Assembly: GCF_900496975.1 (NCBI RefSeq)
Contig: NZ_UFQC01000002.1
Span: 1-64,000 of the forward strand
From: Achromobacter veterisilvae
GTDB lineage: Bacteria > Pseudomonadota > Gammaproteobacteria > Burkholderiales > Burkholderiaceae_B
DNA: 64,000 bases
Direction: 5' to 3'
Shown here: positions 34,503 through 43,384 of the stretch, piece by piece
How the letters are laid out: the number at the start of each line of letters is the position of its first letter
How positions within the stretch are numbered: position 1 is the stretch's first letter
Notes under the pieces: generated by a model
Database searches by the model: none
What the model was told of the DNA's origin: nothing
Seen by the model: the letters and a program-made list of their open reading frames with translations, nothing else
Position numbers and translations under genes: made by a program

Positions 34503-35661
34503 CCGTACTGCCGTAATCGCGGGCGCCGGCGTGGCCGGCCTGGCCTGCGCCTGGTGGCTGACCCGGCTTGGCTGGCGCGCCGTGGTCGTCGAGCGCGCCG
34601 CGCATTTGCGCGATGGCGGCTACATGATGGGCCTGTCCGGCCCCGGCCTCCTGACCGCCCGCCGCATGGATCTCGTGCCGGCGCTGCGCGAGGTGGAGCG
34701 CGAAATCGGCGAAAACGTCTATCGCGACCGCCGCGGCCGCGAAATCATGCGCATCCGCTATCGCGACCTGCTGACCGAGCTGGACTGGATCACCCTGCGC
34801 CGCACCGATCTGGTGCAAGTGCTGCATGCCGCCACCCGCGAACGCGCCGACATCCGCCTGGCGACGACGGTCGCCAGCCATGCCCAGGACGCCGGAGGCG
34901 TGGACGTCGCGCTGTCGGACGGCAGCCAGTTGCGCGCCGACCTCCTGATCGGCGCGGATGGCGTGCGCTCGTCGCTGCGCGCGGCGGTGTCCGGCGCCGG
35001 CGCGGCCGGACTCTCGCCCCTGGGCTACCGCTACGCGGCCTACGACGCGGCGGACGATACCGGCATGGACCGGGATTTCCTGTCCTACGCCGCCCCCGGC
35101 CACCAGGTGGAATACCACGGGCTGGGCAATGGCCGCAAAGCCGTCCTGCACGTCTGGCGCAGCCGCGCCACCGGCTGGGTGGAAGCCCCGGACCGGCTGG
35201 GCCTCTTGCGCGACCTTTCCCGCGGCGCGCACGCGGAAGTCGGCCGCCTGCTGGATGCCCTGCCGTCCGACGCGCCCATCGTCATGGACGATCTTGCCCT
35301 GGTGGAGCTGCCGAGCTGGCGGCGCGGACGCGTCCTGCTGGCCGGCGACGCCGCGCATAGTCTGTCCTTGATTTCAGGGCAAGGCGCGGGCATGGCGATG
35401 GCCAGCGCCTATGTGCTGGCCCAGGAGCTGGGCAGGCTGCCGGTGGACCAGGCGCTGGCGGCGCACGACCGGCGCCTGCGGCCGATCGTCGAACGGCTGC
35501 AACTGCGCAGCCGCAAGCTGGCGCCTGTCTATGTGCCCGATTCGGGCTTCGCCTTCGGGCTGCGCAACACGGCCATGCGGCTGTTGCCCCGGCTGCTGCT
35601 CAAGCGGTACTTCCTGTCCGGACTGAAATCCGAGATGGAAGCGGCCGCGGCGCTGGACTGA
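34495..35661 (+). CDS. FAD-dependent monooxygenase of the iron cassette
   Basis: A 388-residue flavoprotein starting at GTG 34495, overlapping the transporter. N-terminal dinucleotide site AVIAGAGVAGLACAWWLTRLGWRAVVVER (about 6-34); GADGVRSSLR; and the second FAD motif GRVLLAGDAAHSLSLISGQGAGMAMASAYVLAQEL. This is the PHBH/TetX-like class A aromatic hydroxylase fold. No NAD domain or partner reductase is present. It ends the operon, so it may hydroxylate or modify the siderophore after uptake or aid iron release; no such role is proven. A short C-terminal helix could touch the membrane. Confidence 0.87.
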   Translation: MSDRTAVIAGAGVAGLACAWWLTRLGWRAVVVERAAHLRDGGYMMGLSGPGLLTARRMDLVPALREVEREIGENVYRDRRGREIMRIRYRDLLTELDWITLRRTDLVQVLHAATRERADIRLATTVASHAQDAGGVDVALSDGSQLRADLLIGADGVRSSLRAAVSGAGAAGLSPLGYRYAAYDAADDTGMDRDFLSYAAPGHQVEYHGLGNGRKAVLHVWRSRATGWVEAPDRLGLLRDLSRGAHAEVGRLLDALPSDAPIVMDDLALVELPSWRRGRVLLAGDAAHSLSLISGQGAGMAMASAYVLAQELGRLPVDQALAAHDRRLRPIVERLQLRSRKLAPVYVPDSGFAFGLRNTAMRLLPRLLLKRYFLSGLKSEMEAAAALD

Positions 35662-35670
35662 CCCGCCGCC

Positions 35671-36006
35671 TCAGCCCGCCAGCCAGCGCAGGCCCCAGAG
35701 GGCCAGCATGCCCACGACGATGACCAGCACCGCGCTGCGGGTGCGCAGGAAAACCAGGATGGCCAGCACGCCGGCGACCAGCTTGTAGTCGAACGCCGGG
35801 CCCAGCCCCGCCTTCCAGGGCAGCAGGTCGGGCACGACGATGGCGGTCAGGGCGGCGGCGGGCGCGTAGCGCAGGGCCCGGCGCACGCCTTCCGGCAGCG
35901 GGATGTAATCGCCGAACAGCATGAAGCCGGCGCGGGTCAGCACGCTGCACAGCGCCAGCAGCAGGATGGCGGAATAAACGTAGATCTCGGAGGGCCAGAG
36001 AGTCAT
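35671..36006 (-). CDS. azlD: AzlD-family branched-chain amino acid export subunit
   Basis: A 111-residue membrane protein with four helices: YVYSAILLLALCSVLTRAGFMLFG, ALTAIVVPDLLPW, LVAGVLAILVFLRTRSAVLVIVVGMLALW. AzlD/LivM-like proteins pair with AzlC for export of branched-chain amino acids. It overlaps azlC by 4 bp (ATGA). Confidence 0.9.
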   Translation of the reverse strand: MTLWPSEIYVYSAILLLALCSVLTRAGFMLFGDYIPLPEGVRRALRYAPAAALTAIVVPDLLPWKAGLGPAFDYKLVAGVLAILVFLRTRSAVLVIVVGMLALWGLRWLAG

Positions 36007-36752
36007 GCGCGGGCCTTGAAGAAGCGTTCCGCCCAGATGCCGGCGACCACGCCGGCCACGACGGCGGCCGCGAGCCCCAGGCGCAGGGGCAGCACCTGCC
36101 CGGTCCAGGCCACCAGCCCGGCCGCCAGCATGGAAATCAGCATGGGCCGGGTGTTGGCCAGCGGCACCGTGATGGCCAACAGCGCCAGCACCGCCGCGAA
36201 ATCCAGCGACCAGTCCGCGGGCACCATCGTGCCCAGGTAGATGCCGACGATGGAGGACGTCTGCCAGACGAACCAGCCCGGCGCGATGGCCCCCAGGAAG
36301 AACCAGAGTTGCTCGCGCGTGCCGCGCTCGGCCGCGTCGCCGTAGCGCGGCATGAACAGCACGAAGCCCATGTCGGTCGTGAAATAGCCCAGGCCCAGCC
36401 GCTTGGGCCAGGACAGGTGGCGGAAATAGGGCTGCAGCGCCGCGCCGAAGATCAGGAAGCGCAGGTTCACGACGCAGCCGGCGGCGAAGATCAGCCAGAG
36501 CGGCGCGCCCGTGGCGATGAGCGGCAAGGACGTCAGTTGGGCGGAGCCCGCGTACAGCAGCAGGGTCATCGCCAGCGCCATGGACTCGGTCAGGCCCGAC
36601 TTGACCATGGCCACCCCGGTGACGAGGCCCCAGGTCGCCGTGGCGATCAGGGCGGGCACGATGGCGTGGACCCCGGCGCGGAAGGCGGCGGCGCGTTCCT
36701 GCCGGACCGCGGCCGGACTTTCGGATTCAGGAAGCGCGGATTCAGAGGACAA
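36003..36752 (-). CDS. azlC: AzlC-family branched-chain amino acid exporter
   Basis: A 249-residue permease counted from TTG 36752, which has AGGGG 10 bp upstream and gives a normal N-terminus (LSSESALPESESPAAVRQERAAAFRAGVHAIVPALIATATWGL). The frame continues to 37013 but without sense. Marks are GLVTGVAMVKSGLTESMALAMTLLLYAGSAQL, FAAGCVVNLRFLIFGAALQPYFRHLSWPKRL and GYFTTDMGFVLFM. It is divergent from ilvE, so export and synthesis/degradation of branched-chain amino acids are side by side. Confidence 0.88.
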   Translation of the reverse strand: MSSESALPESESPAAVRQERAAAFRAGVHAIVPALIATATWGLVTGVAMVKSGLTESMALAMTLLLYAGSAQLTSLPLIATGAPLWLIFAAGCVVNLRFLIFGAALQPYFRHLSWPKRLGLGYFTTDMGFVLFMPRYGDAAERGTREQLWFFLGAIAPGWFVWQTSSIVGIYLGTMVPADWSLDFAAVLALLAITVPLANTRPMLISMLAAGLVAWTGQVLPLRLGLAAAVVAGVVAGIWAERFFKARA

Positions 36753-36942
36753 CGGCTGGCCCCTGGCGATTCGGACAGGACGACATGGAAACTCTAAGGA
36801 AAAGGAACGCACGACAACCCGTTCGCCCGCCGGGATCACGATGCGCGGGCCTGGCGGCACCGCGCCGGGGCGCGAATAGGCGCGTATTGTAACCTCGTCG
36901 CTTGATACAATATGCGCCTCAGGATTGTTGGCGGAGAACACC

Positions 36943-37863
36943 ATGTCGATGGCTGACCGTGACGGTTTCATCTGGTATGACGGCAAGCTCGTCCCGTGGC
37001 GAGACGCGACCACGCACGTCCTGACGCACTCCCTGCACTACGGCCTGTCGGTATTCGAGGGCGTGCGCGCCTACCGCTCCGAGATCGGCACCGCCATCTT
37101 CCGCCTGGCCGACCACACCAACCGCCTGTTCAACTCGGCGCACATCTACCAGATCCCCATGCCCTTCGATCGCGACACGATCAACGAGGCCCAGCGGACG
37201 GTCGTGCGCGAGAACCAACTGGAATCGGGCTACCTGCGCCCCCTGGTGTTCTACGGCCCCGAAAAGATGGGCGTCTCGCCCAAGGGGGCCAAAGTGCACG
37301 TCGCCATCGCCGCGTGGCCGTGGGGCGCCTACCTGGGCGAAGAAGCGCTGTCCCAGGGCATCCGGGTCAAGGTGTCGTCGTTCGCGCGCCAGCACGTGAA
37401 CGTCACCATGCCGCGCGCCAAGGTGGCCACCACCTACGCCAACTCCATCCTGGCCAATACCGAGGCCCTGCAGGACGGCTACGACGAAGCCCTGCTGCTG
37501 GACACCGAGGGTTTCGTGGCCGAGGGCTCCGGCGAGAACCTCTTCATCGTCAAGGACGGCGTGCTCTGCGAACCGGAGATCGCCTCGGCCCTGACCGGCA
37601 TTACCCGCAATACCATCCATGCGCTGGCCGCCGACCTCGGCCTGCGCGTGGTGACCAAGCGCCTGACGCGCGACGACGTCTACATCGCCGACGAGGCCTT
37701 CTTCACCGGCACGGCCGCCGAAGTGACGCCCATCCGCGAAGTGGACAACCGCCAGATCGGCTCCGGCCGGCGCGGCCCCATCACCGAGCAACTGCAGAAA
37801 GCGTTTTTTGACATGGTGAATGGCCGCAACCCGAAGTACCATCACTGGCTGAGCAAAGTCTGA
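36943..37863 (+). CDS. ilvE: Branched-chain amino acid aminotransferase
   Basis: A 306-residue PLP enzyme. Start MSMADRDGFIWYDGKL at 36943 has GGAG 6 bp upstream; a frame upstream from a TTG at 36925 is not needed. Signatures are DGKLVPWRDATTHVLTHSLHYGLSVFEGVRAYRS, VTMPRAKVATTYANSILANTEALQDGYDEALLLDTEGFVAEGSGENLFIVKDG and FFTGTAAEVTPIREVDNRQIGSGRRGPIT. It interconverts valine, leucine and isoleucine with their keto acids. Divergent to azlCD over 190 bp. Confidence 0.96.
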   Translation: MSMADRDGFIWYDGKLVPWRDATTHVLTHSLHYGLSVFEGVRAYRSEIGTAIFRLADHTNRLFNSAHIYQIPMPFDRDTINEAQRTVVRENQLESGYLRPLVFYGPEKMGVSPKGAKVHVAIAAWPWGAYLGEEALSQGIRVKVSSFARQHVNVTMPRAKVATTYANSILANTEALQDGYDEALLLDTEGFVAEGSGENLFIVKDGVLCEPEIASALTGITRNTIHALAADLGLRVVTKRLTRDDVYIADEAFFTGTAAEVTPIREVDNRQIGSGRRGPITEQLQKAFFDMVNGRNPKYHHWLSKV

Positions 37864-37942
37864 TCCGAGCGGCCCGGCCCATCGCCAGGCTGCGCCCTAG
37901 CCCCAACCTGCCGTTTACCGGTTCTTTTTTTCAGGAATATCC

Positions 37943-38164
37943 ATGACCGCTGCTGCACCGGCCGCCGTCCCCCACCCCCACGAAGTCATCGAAGTCGGCG
38001 CGGAAGACCTGCCCGTCTTCTGTCCCGGCCCCAAGGCGCCGCTGTGGAGCATGCATCCGCGCGTCTTCCTGGACGTGGCGCGCACCGGCTCCGCCAGTTG
38101 CGCCTACTGTGGCGCCGAGTACCGCCTGAAGGCCGGCACGGTGCTGCACGGCCACGGGCACTGA
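37943..38164 (+). CDS. CHCC-type zinc-finger protein
   Basis: A 73-residue protein with the CHCC zinc-binding pattern of the NDUFS6/YjfY-like family (PF10276): C27 in VFCPGP, H38 in MHPRVFLDV, and C52-x2-C55 in SCAYCGAEYRL. It is common as a small single-domain protein in beta-proteobacteria beside ilvE. A histidine-rich tail (HGHGH) may add metal binding. Confidence 0.88.
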   Translation: MTAAAPAAVPHPHEVIEVGAEDLPVFCPGPKAPLWSMHPRVFLDVARTGSASCAYCGAEYRLKAGTVLHGHGH

Positions 38165-38199
38165 ACGCCGCCCTACAACGCATACCCGTTTCCGCAGCC

Positions 38200-38622
38200 A
38201 TGTTCGCCACGCCCGAAGAAGCAGAACACGCGTTCTACGAAGCCCTTGAGCAGGCGGACGCCGTCCGCCTGATGCAAGTCTGGGCCGATGACGAGGAAGT
38301 CGTCTGCATCCATCCGGGAGGCCTGCGCATCGTCGGCCACTCGGCGGTGCAGGAGTCCTGGCAGCAGGTGCTGGGCAACGGCCCCCTGCACATCCGCCCG
38401 CTGCGCCCGCTGGTCATGCTGAGCATGATGTGCGCGGTGCACGTGCTGGTCGAACAGGTGGCGGTGCGCACGCGGGAAGGCACGCAATTCGCCAATTGCT
38501 ATGCCACGAACATCTACCACAAGGGCCCCACCGGCTGGCGCATGGTCATGCACCATGCCTCGCCGGCGCCCACGGAAGCCGGGGTGCTCGACTTGCACGA
38601 CGTACCCGACATGCTGCATTGA
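38200..38622 (+). CDS. NTF2-like (SnoaL/DUF4440-type) protein
   Basis: A 140-residue protein starting MFATPEEAEHAFYEALEQADAVRLMQVWADDEEVVCIHPGGLRIVGHSAVQESWQQVL. This and FANCYATNIYHKGPTGWRMVMHHASPAP are typical of the nuclear-transport-factor-2 superfamily. No signal peptide. It follows the zinc-finger gene by 36 bp and precedes the YheT-like gene by 6 bp, so it belongs to an operon starting at ilvE or the zinc-finger gene. No substrate is known. Confidence 0.85.
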   Translation: MFATPEEAEHAFYEALEQADAVRLMQVWADDEEVVCIHPGGLRIVGHSAVQESWQQVLGNGPLHIRPLRPLVMLSMMCAVHVLVEQVAVRTREGTQFANCYATNIYHKGPTGWRMVMHHASPAPTEAGVLDLHDVPDMLH

Positions 38623-38627
38623 ACCGG

Positions 38628-39740
38628 GTGGATTCCTCGTTGGCCGCTGCTCGTCTTGATACAACGCCCTGCCCCGCTCCCTCCTGGCTTCCCGGAGGCG
38701 ACAGCCAGACGGTTTACGCCGCCTTGTTCGCGCAGTACCACCGCATCGCGTTCGTGCGCGAACGGGTGGACACGCCCGATACCGATTTCGTCGACTTCGA
38801 CTGGACCGGCCCGGGGCTGTTTCCGCACAAGGCGGCCGACGGCGCGCCGGTCAGCGGGCAGCGCCCGGTCGCCAACGGCAAGACCGCCGCGGCCAGGTGG
38901 ATGACCGACGCGGACTGGAAATCCCTGCCGCACAATCCCGACACGCCCGCCCTGATCCTGTTCCACGGCCTGGAAGGCGGCAGCAACAGCCGCTATGCGC
39001 AATCCATCGCGCACCATTTCCGGGCGCGCGGCTGGATCGTGGTAATCGCGCATTTCCGCGGCTGCTCGGGCGTGCCCAACCGGCTGGCCCGCGCCTACTA
39101 CTCGGGCGATTCGGCCGAAGTGGGTTTCATGCTGGAAACGGTGCGCCAGCGCATTCCGCACGCGCGCTGGCACGCCGTGGGCGTCTCGCTGGGCGGCAAC
39201 GCGCTGCTCAAGTACCTGGGGGAGCACCAGGAGGACACCCGCTGGCTGACCGCCTGCGCGGGCGTGTCCGCGCCGCTGGACCTGGTGGCCTGCGGCAAGA
39301 CGCTGTCCACGGGCGTGTTCAACCGCCGGGTCTATACCGCCCACTTCCTGAAGACGCTCAAGCACAAGGTGCTGGAAAAGGCGCATCGCTTCCCGGGCGC
39401 CGTCGACGTCATGCGCATCGCCCACGCGCACGACCTGCGCGAATTCGACGACACCTACACCGCGCCCATGCATGGCTTCCGGAACGCGCTGGATTACTGG
39501 ACGCGCGCGTCCGGCAAGCCCTGGCTGCCCAAGATCGCCGTGCCCACGCTGGTGCTCAACGCCCGCAACGACCCCTTCATCCCGGCCGCGTCGCTGCCCG
39601 GGGTGGAAGAATGCTCGCCGTCCATCCTGCTGCACCAGCCGACGGACGGGGGACATGCGGGCTTTCCCACAGGGAGCTTCCCGGCTCACTTGAATTGGCT
39701 GCCGCAAAGGCTGGGGCGGTTCTTCGAGACGGGGCTGTAG
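38628..39740 (+). CDS. YheT-family alpha/beta hydrolase
   Basis: A 370-residue hydrolase with GTG start at 38628; a TTG at 38619 overlapping the previous stop is an alternative. Catalytic elements are LILFHGLEGGSNSRYAQSI (oxyanion region), nucleophile GVSLGGNAL, Asp in VLNARNDPFIP and His in GGHAGF. This is the abhydrolase-3/YheT type seen in most proteobacteria; natural substrate unknown. A repeat element of the GTGTCTGACACC family follows 32 bp after the stop. Confidence 0.9.
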   Translation: MDSSLAAARLDTTPCPAPSWLPGGDSQTVYAALFAQYHRIAFVRERVDTPDTDFVDFDWTGPGLFPHKAADGAPVSGQRPVANGKTAAARWMTDADWKSLPHNPDTPALILFHGLEGGSNSRYAQSIAHHFRARGWIVVIAHFRGCSGVPNRLARAYYSGDSAEVGFMLETVRQRIPHARWHAVGVSLGGNALLKYLGEHQEDTRWLTACAGVSAPLDLVACGKTLSTGVFNRRVYTAHFLKTLKHKVLEKAHRFPGAVDVMRIAHAHDLREFDDTYTAPMHGFRNALDYWTRASGKPWLPKIAVPTLVLNARNDPFIPAASLPGVEECSPSILLHQPTDGGHAGFPTGSFPAHLNWLPQRLGRFFETGL

Positions 39741-39772
39741 TTTTTTTCTGTGGGAATGTGGTTGCTGTGGGT

Positions 39773-39960
39773 GGTGTCAGACACCCATGTGACGTTGCTT
39801 CAAGCTTGTTGCGTCTTGCCGCAGGGGTGTCTGACACTGACGAGCGGCGTGTCTCTTCCCTGTGTCTGACACCGACGTGCGGCGCGCCTCTTCCCAGTGT
39901 CTGACACCCGTACGAGACGGCGCTGCGGATAGCCGCGATGTTCCCGGGTGTCAGACACCG
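39773..39960. repeat. Repeat element C: five GTGTCTGACACC-type cores
   Basis: Cores lie near 39773, 39826, 39861, 39897 and 39947, the first and last in the GGTGTCAGACACC orientation. CCCGTACGAGACGG near 39907-39920 is a relative of the CCCGTACGGGATGG arm of element A. The element fills the gap between the convergent hydrolase and BepA-like genes. Confidence 0.9.
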
Positions 39961-39980
39961 GCGTGCGGCCGCAGCCGCCC

Positions 39981-41504
39981 TCAACCCGACTTGAAACGTT
40001 CCAGCAACTGGCGCTCTTCGGCCAGCTTGTCCTTCACTTCCTTGATCTGCACGTCGATCTGCGACTGCTCGTAGAAATCGGTGGACATGCCTCGCGCCTG
40101 CTGCAATTGCGATTCGGCGGCCGCGAAGGCCCCGGTCATGACGTAGAAACGCGCCAGGTCCCTGCGCGCGGCCACCGGCTTGCCGGTGCGTTCCTCGCTT
40201 TGCGCCAGCATCTGGTACAGGCTGGGCTCGTCGCTGCCCCATTGCTTGATCTTGGCCCGCAGGTATTCCTGCGCGTCCGCGTGGCGGCCGATGCTTTGCA
40301 GCGCCTGGGCATAGACGATGCCCAGGGCCCGCTGGTCCGGCCAGCGCCGGGTGGCGGCCTGGGCCAGTTCCAGCGCCCGCGGATAGTCCTTGCGCGCCAG
40401 CGCGACATCCACGGCGAGCTTGGACAACTGGGCCGAGCTGCGACCGTCCGCCGAGGCCAGGCCCAGGTTGCGCTCGGCCTCGGCCAGGTTGTTGCGCTGG
40501 AACGCCTGCAGCGCCAGCCCGTAGTAGGCGGCCGACCGGCGCACGCCGGACAGCGCCTGCGCTTCGTCCTGCAATTGCTGCGCGGCCGAGCGCAGGCTGA
40601 CGGCGTCGCGCCCCTGGACCACGCGCATCTTGGCGCGCACGTACCAGAAATCGTCGCTGTCCACGTGGTTCGATGCCGGCAGGCTGCGCACGCGGTTCTG
40701 CACGTCGGACATACGTTCTATGGACAGCGGGTGCGTGCTGGCCCACGAACCGCCGCCCGCGCCTTCGTTCAGCCGCGAGGCGTTCATCAGCCGCGAGAAC
40801 ATCTGCGACATGCCCTGGGCGTCGTAGCCCGCCTTGGTGAGCATCTGGAACCCGGCGCGGTCGGCCTCGCGCTCCGCGTCGCGCGAGAAGCCCAACTGGC
40901 GGTTGATGGCCGCGGCCTGGCCGAAAGCCGCCACGCCCATCGCCAGGTTGCCGCCGCCGCCGGCCAGGGCCGCCAGCAGCGCGCCGGCCAGGCTGGCCAG
41001 CATCAGCATGCCGTTCTGGCTCTGCTGGGTCATGCCGCGCGCGATGTGGCGCTGCACGACGTGGCCGATTTCGTGCGCCAGCACCGCCGCCAATTCGGAT
41101 TCGCTGGCGGAAGAGACGATCAGGCCGGTATTGACGCCGATGTACCCGCCGGGCATGGCGAAGGCGTTGATTTCGGGATCGCGCACGCCGAACATCTCGA
41201 CCTCGGGCACGGCGCCCGGAGCGAAGGACGCCAGCTTGCGGCCCATGGTGGTGAGGTACTGGCTGAGCTCGGGGTCATCGACGTAGGTCGGGTCGCGCCG
41301 CCCTTGGGCCATGATGGCCTGGCCCAGGCTGCGTTCCAGCATGGGCGACAGCTCGGCCGCGGAGGCCGCGCCCATGGAGGGCAGCCCGACCGGCTGCGCC
41401 CAGGCTGTGGCGGGAAGACCGGGCATGGCGAGGGCGGCGGACAGGCCGATGATTGCGCCTCGTTTCGCAATCGAGCAAATGGATGGCATTTTCCTGCGGT
41501 TCAT
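39981..41504 (-). CDS. BepA-like M48 metalloprotease with TPR domain
   Basis: A 507-residue periplasmic protein. The signal peptide is about 10-36 (AKRGAIIGLSAALAMPGLPATAWA). The M48 catalytic domain contains HEIGH (AVLAHEIGHVVQRHIARG), the downstream zinc Glu region READRAG, and NAFAMPGGYIGVNTGLI. A hydrophobic active-site-plug-like segment (LASLAGALLAALAGGGGNLAMGVAA) follows, then a C-terminal TPR array (about 300-507) with ANNLAEAERNLG-type repeats. BepA (YfgC) chaperones or degrades LptD and other outer-membrane proteins. Confidence 0.92.
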   Translation of the reverse strand: MNRRKMPSICSIAKRGAIIGLSAALAMPGLPATAWAQPVGLPSMGAASAAELSPMLERSLGQAIMAQGRRDPTYVDDPELSQYLTTMGRKLASFAPGAVPEVEMFGVRDPEINAFAMPGGYIGVNTGLIVSSASESELAAVLAHEIGHVVQRHIARGMTQQSQNGMLMLASLAGALLAALAGGGGNLAMGVAAFGQAAAINRQLGFSRDAEREADRAGFQMLTKAGYDAQGMSQMFSRLMNASRLNEGAGGGSWASTHPLSIERMSDVQNRVRSLPASNHVDSDDFWYVRAKMRVVQGRDAVSLRSAAQQLQDEAQALSGVRRSAAYYGLALQAFQRNNLAEAERNLGLASADGRSSAQLSKLAVDVALARKDYPRALELAQAATRRWPDQRALGIVYAQALQSIGRHADAQEYLRAKIKQWGSDEPSLYQMLAQSEERTGKPVAARRDLARFYVMTGAFAAAESQLQQARGMSTDFYEQSQIDVQIKEVKDKLAEERQLLERFKSG

Positions 41505-41562
41505 AAGCCTATGATAGCGATGCGCTTAAAATGTTTCATCGATACCCCCCAACGAGGTCTCA

Positions 41563-42414
41563 ATGCGTCCCGTCCGTAAAGCCGTTTTCCCTGTCGCCGG
41601 CATGGGCACGCGCTTCCTGCCCGCCACCAAGGCGATGCCCAAGGAAATGCTGCCCGTGGTCGACAAGCCGCTGATCCAATATGCCGTGGAAGAAGCCGTC
41701 GCCGCCGGCATCACCGACCTTATTTTCGTGACGGGACGCAACAAGCGCGCAATCGAAGACCACTTCGACTCCGCCCCCGAACTGGAATCCGACCTCGAAA
41801 GCAAGGGCAAGCACGAGCTCCTGGCCATGGTGCGGGGCATTCTACCCGCGCACGTCAACTGCCTCTACATCCGGCAATCGGCGCCCCTGGGGCTGGGCCA
41901 CGCCGTGCTGTCGGCCGCCCCCGCCGTGGGCGACGAGCCGTTCGCCGTCCTGCTGGCGGACGACCTCATCGATTCCGACACGCCCGCGCTGAAGCAACTG
42001 GTGGACGTGGCCGTCGCGCAGAACGCCAGCGTGCTGGGCGTGCAGGACGTGCCCCGTGCCGATACCCGCAAGTACGGCATCGTGGCCACCCGCGAAGGAG
42101 ACGCCCGCTCGGACGGCCGCACGGAACGCGTCACCCATATCGTCGAAAAGCCCGATCCCGACGCCGCGCCCTCGACGCTGGCGGTGGTGGGCCGGTACGT
42201 GCTGGAAGCCGCCATCTTCGACCACCTGCGCTCCACCAAGATGGGCGCCGGCAACGAGATCCAGCTTACGGACGGGATCGCCTCGATGATGCGCGAGCGC
42301 GCCGTGTTCGCGCACCGCTACGAAGGCGTGCGCTACGACTGCGGCAGCAAGGCCGGCATGTTCCAGGCCACCGTGGCGCTGGGCAGGAAATACCACGGCC
42401 TGCAGCCGGAATGA
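41563..42414 (+). CDS. galU: UTP-glucose-1-phosphate uridylyltransferase
   Basis: A 283-residue enzyme starting [49 protein letters not shown], the sugar-nucleotidyltransferase signature. Others are [43 protein letters not shown] and [14 protein letters not shown]. It makes UDP-glucose for LPS and capsule precursors. Monocistronic; a TAAAAT hexamer lies about 30 bp upstream. Confidence 0.96.
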   Translation: MRPVRKAVFPVAGMGTRFLPATKAMPKEMLPVVDKPLIQYAVEEAVAAGITDLIFVTGRNKRAIEDHFDSAPELESDLESKGKHELLAMVRGILPAHVNCLYIRQSAPLGLGHAVLSAAPAVGDEPFAVLLADDLIDSDTPALKQLVDVAVAQNASVLGVQDVPRADTRKYGIVATREGDARSDGRTERVTHIVEKPDPDAAPSTLAVVGRYVLEAAIFDHLRSTKMGAGNEIQLTDGIASMMRERAVFAHRYEGVRYDCGSKAGMFQATVALGRKYHGLQPE

Positions 42415-42427
42415 ACGCGGCCCCCGC

Positions 42428-43288
42428 CTAGGCTGAGGCCGCGCGGGCCCTGGCGCGCGCCTGCGCGTCCCGGTCCGCCTTGCGCAGGCGCCCTCTGGCG
42501 GACAGGCGCATCAAGGTCCCCAGGGCCACCATCAGGCCGATCACCTCGACCAGCGCGGCCGGAATCCACATGGTCAGCCCGCCGATGGTCTGGTCGGTCT
42601 GGGCCGACATCGCGATGGCGCGGCCGCACAGTTCGAACAGCGGGTAGATGTCGCTTTCGGTGAAGGCGATGACCGCGCCCGCCACCATTTGCGGCAGCAT
42701 CGTCAGCACGGGCGAAATGACCCGGCCGCCGGGCGTCATGGCCGCGGGCGGCGCCGGCCGGCGGTCCAGGATCAGGTTCCAGTACATGAAGCCGCTGATC
42801 ACCACCGACCAGTTCATCAGGCGATAGAGGCGCCAGTCCAGCATGGAATAGAACTGCACCGACGGGATCAGCCAGACCAGCACCAGGAAGACGAACAGCG
42901 ACGGCACGAAGATCTTGTTGGTCAGCACCGCCACGGTGGCGCGGCCCGCGCCGGTGCGCAGGAAATCGCGGAGCCGGACGCGCCAGGCCATGGGCAGGCC
43001 CGCCCGCATGGCCTGCCCCGGAAACGCCGCCATCACCAGCAGCGGCCCCAGGTGGTGCAGCACCAGGTGCTGGATGCGGTGGATGAAGAACATGCGCTCG
43101 GCGTAGTAGTCCAGCCGGGTATGCATGGACAGGTACAGCAGCACCATCCCCGCCCAGAACAGCGCCTTGCGGGCGCCCGTCACGCGATGGATCCGCTGGC
43201 CGCGCACGAACAGCACGATGGCGACCAGGAAGGAAGCCACCAGCGTGGGAGAGAACTCCCAGGGTACGAGCCATTCGAGACTATCCAT
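42428..43288 (-). CDS. CtaG-family cytochrome c oxidase assembly/membrane protein
   Basis: A 286-residue protein (start MDSLEWLVPWEFSPTL at 43288) with about seven helices. Histidines in FIHRIQHLVLHHLGPLLVM are typical of the Caa3_CtaG family (PF09678), as is YWNLILDRRPAP. The family is implicated in copper delivery to oxidases and is not the same as Cox11. No oxidase genes are nearby. Convergent with galU over 14 bp. Confidence 0.87.
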   Translation of the reverse strand: MDSLEWLVPWEFSPTLVASFLVAIVLFVRGQRIHRVTGARKALFWAGMVLLYLSMHTRLDYYAERMFFIHRIQHLVLHHLGPLLVMAAFPGQAMRAGLPMAWRVRLRDFLRTGAGRATVAVLTNKIFVPSLFVFLVLVWLIPSVQFYSMLDWRLYRLMNWSVVISGFMYWNLILDRRPAPPAAMTPGGRVISPVLTMLPQMVAGAVIAFTESDIYPLFELCGRAIAMSAQTDQTIGGLTMWIPAALVEVIGLMVALGTLMRLSARGRLRKADRDAQARARARAASA

Positions 43289-43384
43289 GCAAACCGTCCG
43301 GAGAACTTCGGGGAAGACGAGGACCGGCGCCAGGCGCCGCATCCCGTCGATTGTAGTAGACCCCGGCGCGGGCCGCCCCGGCGC

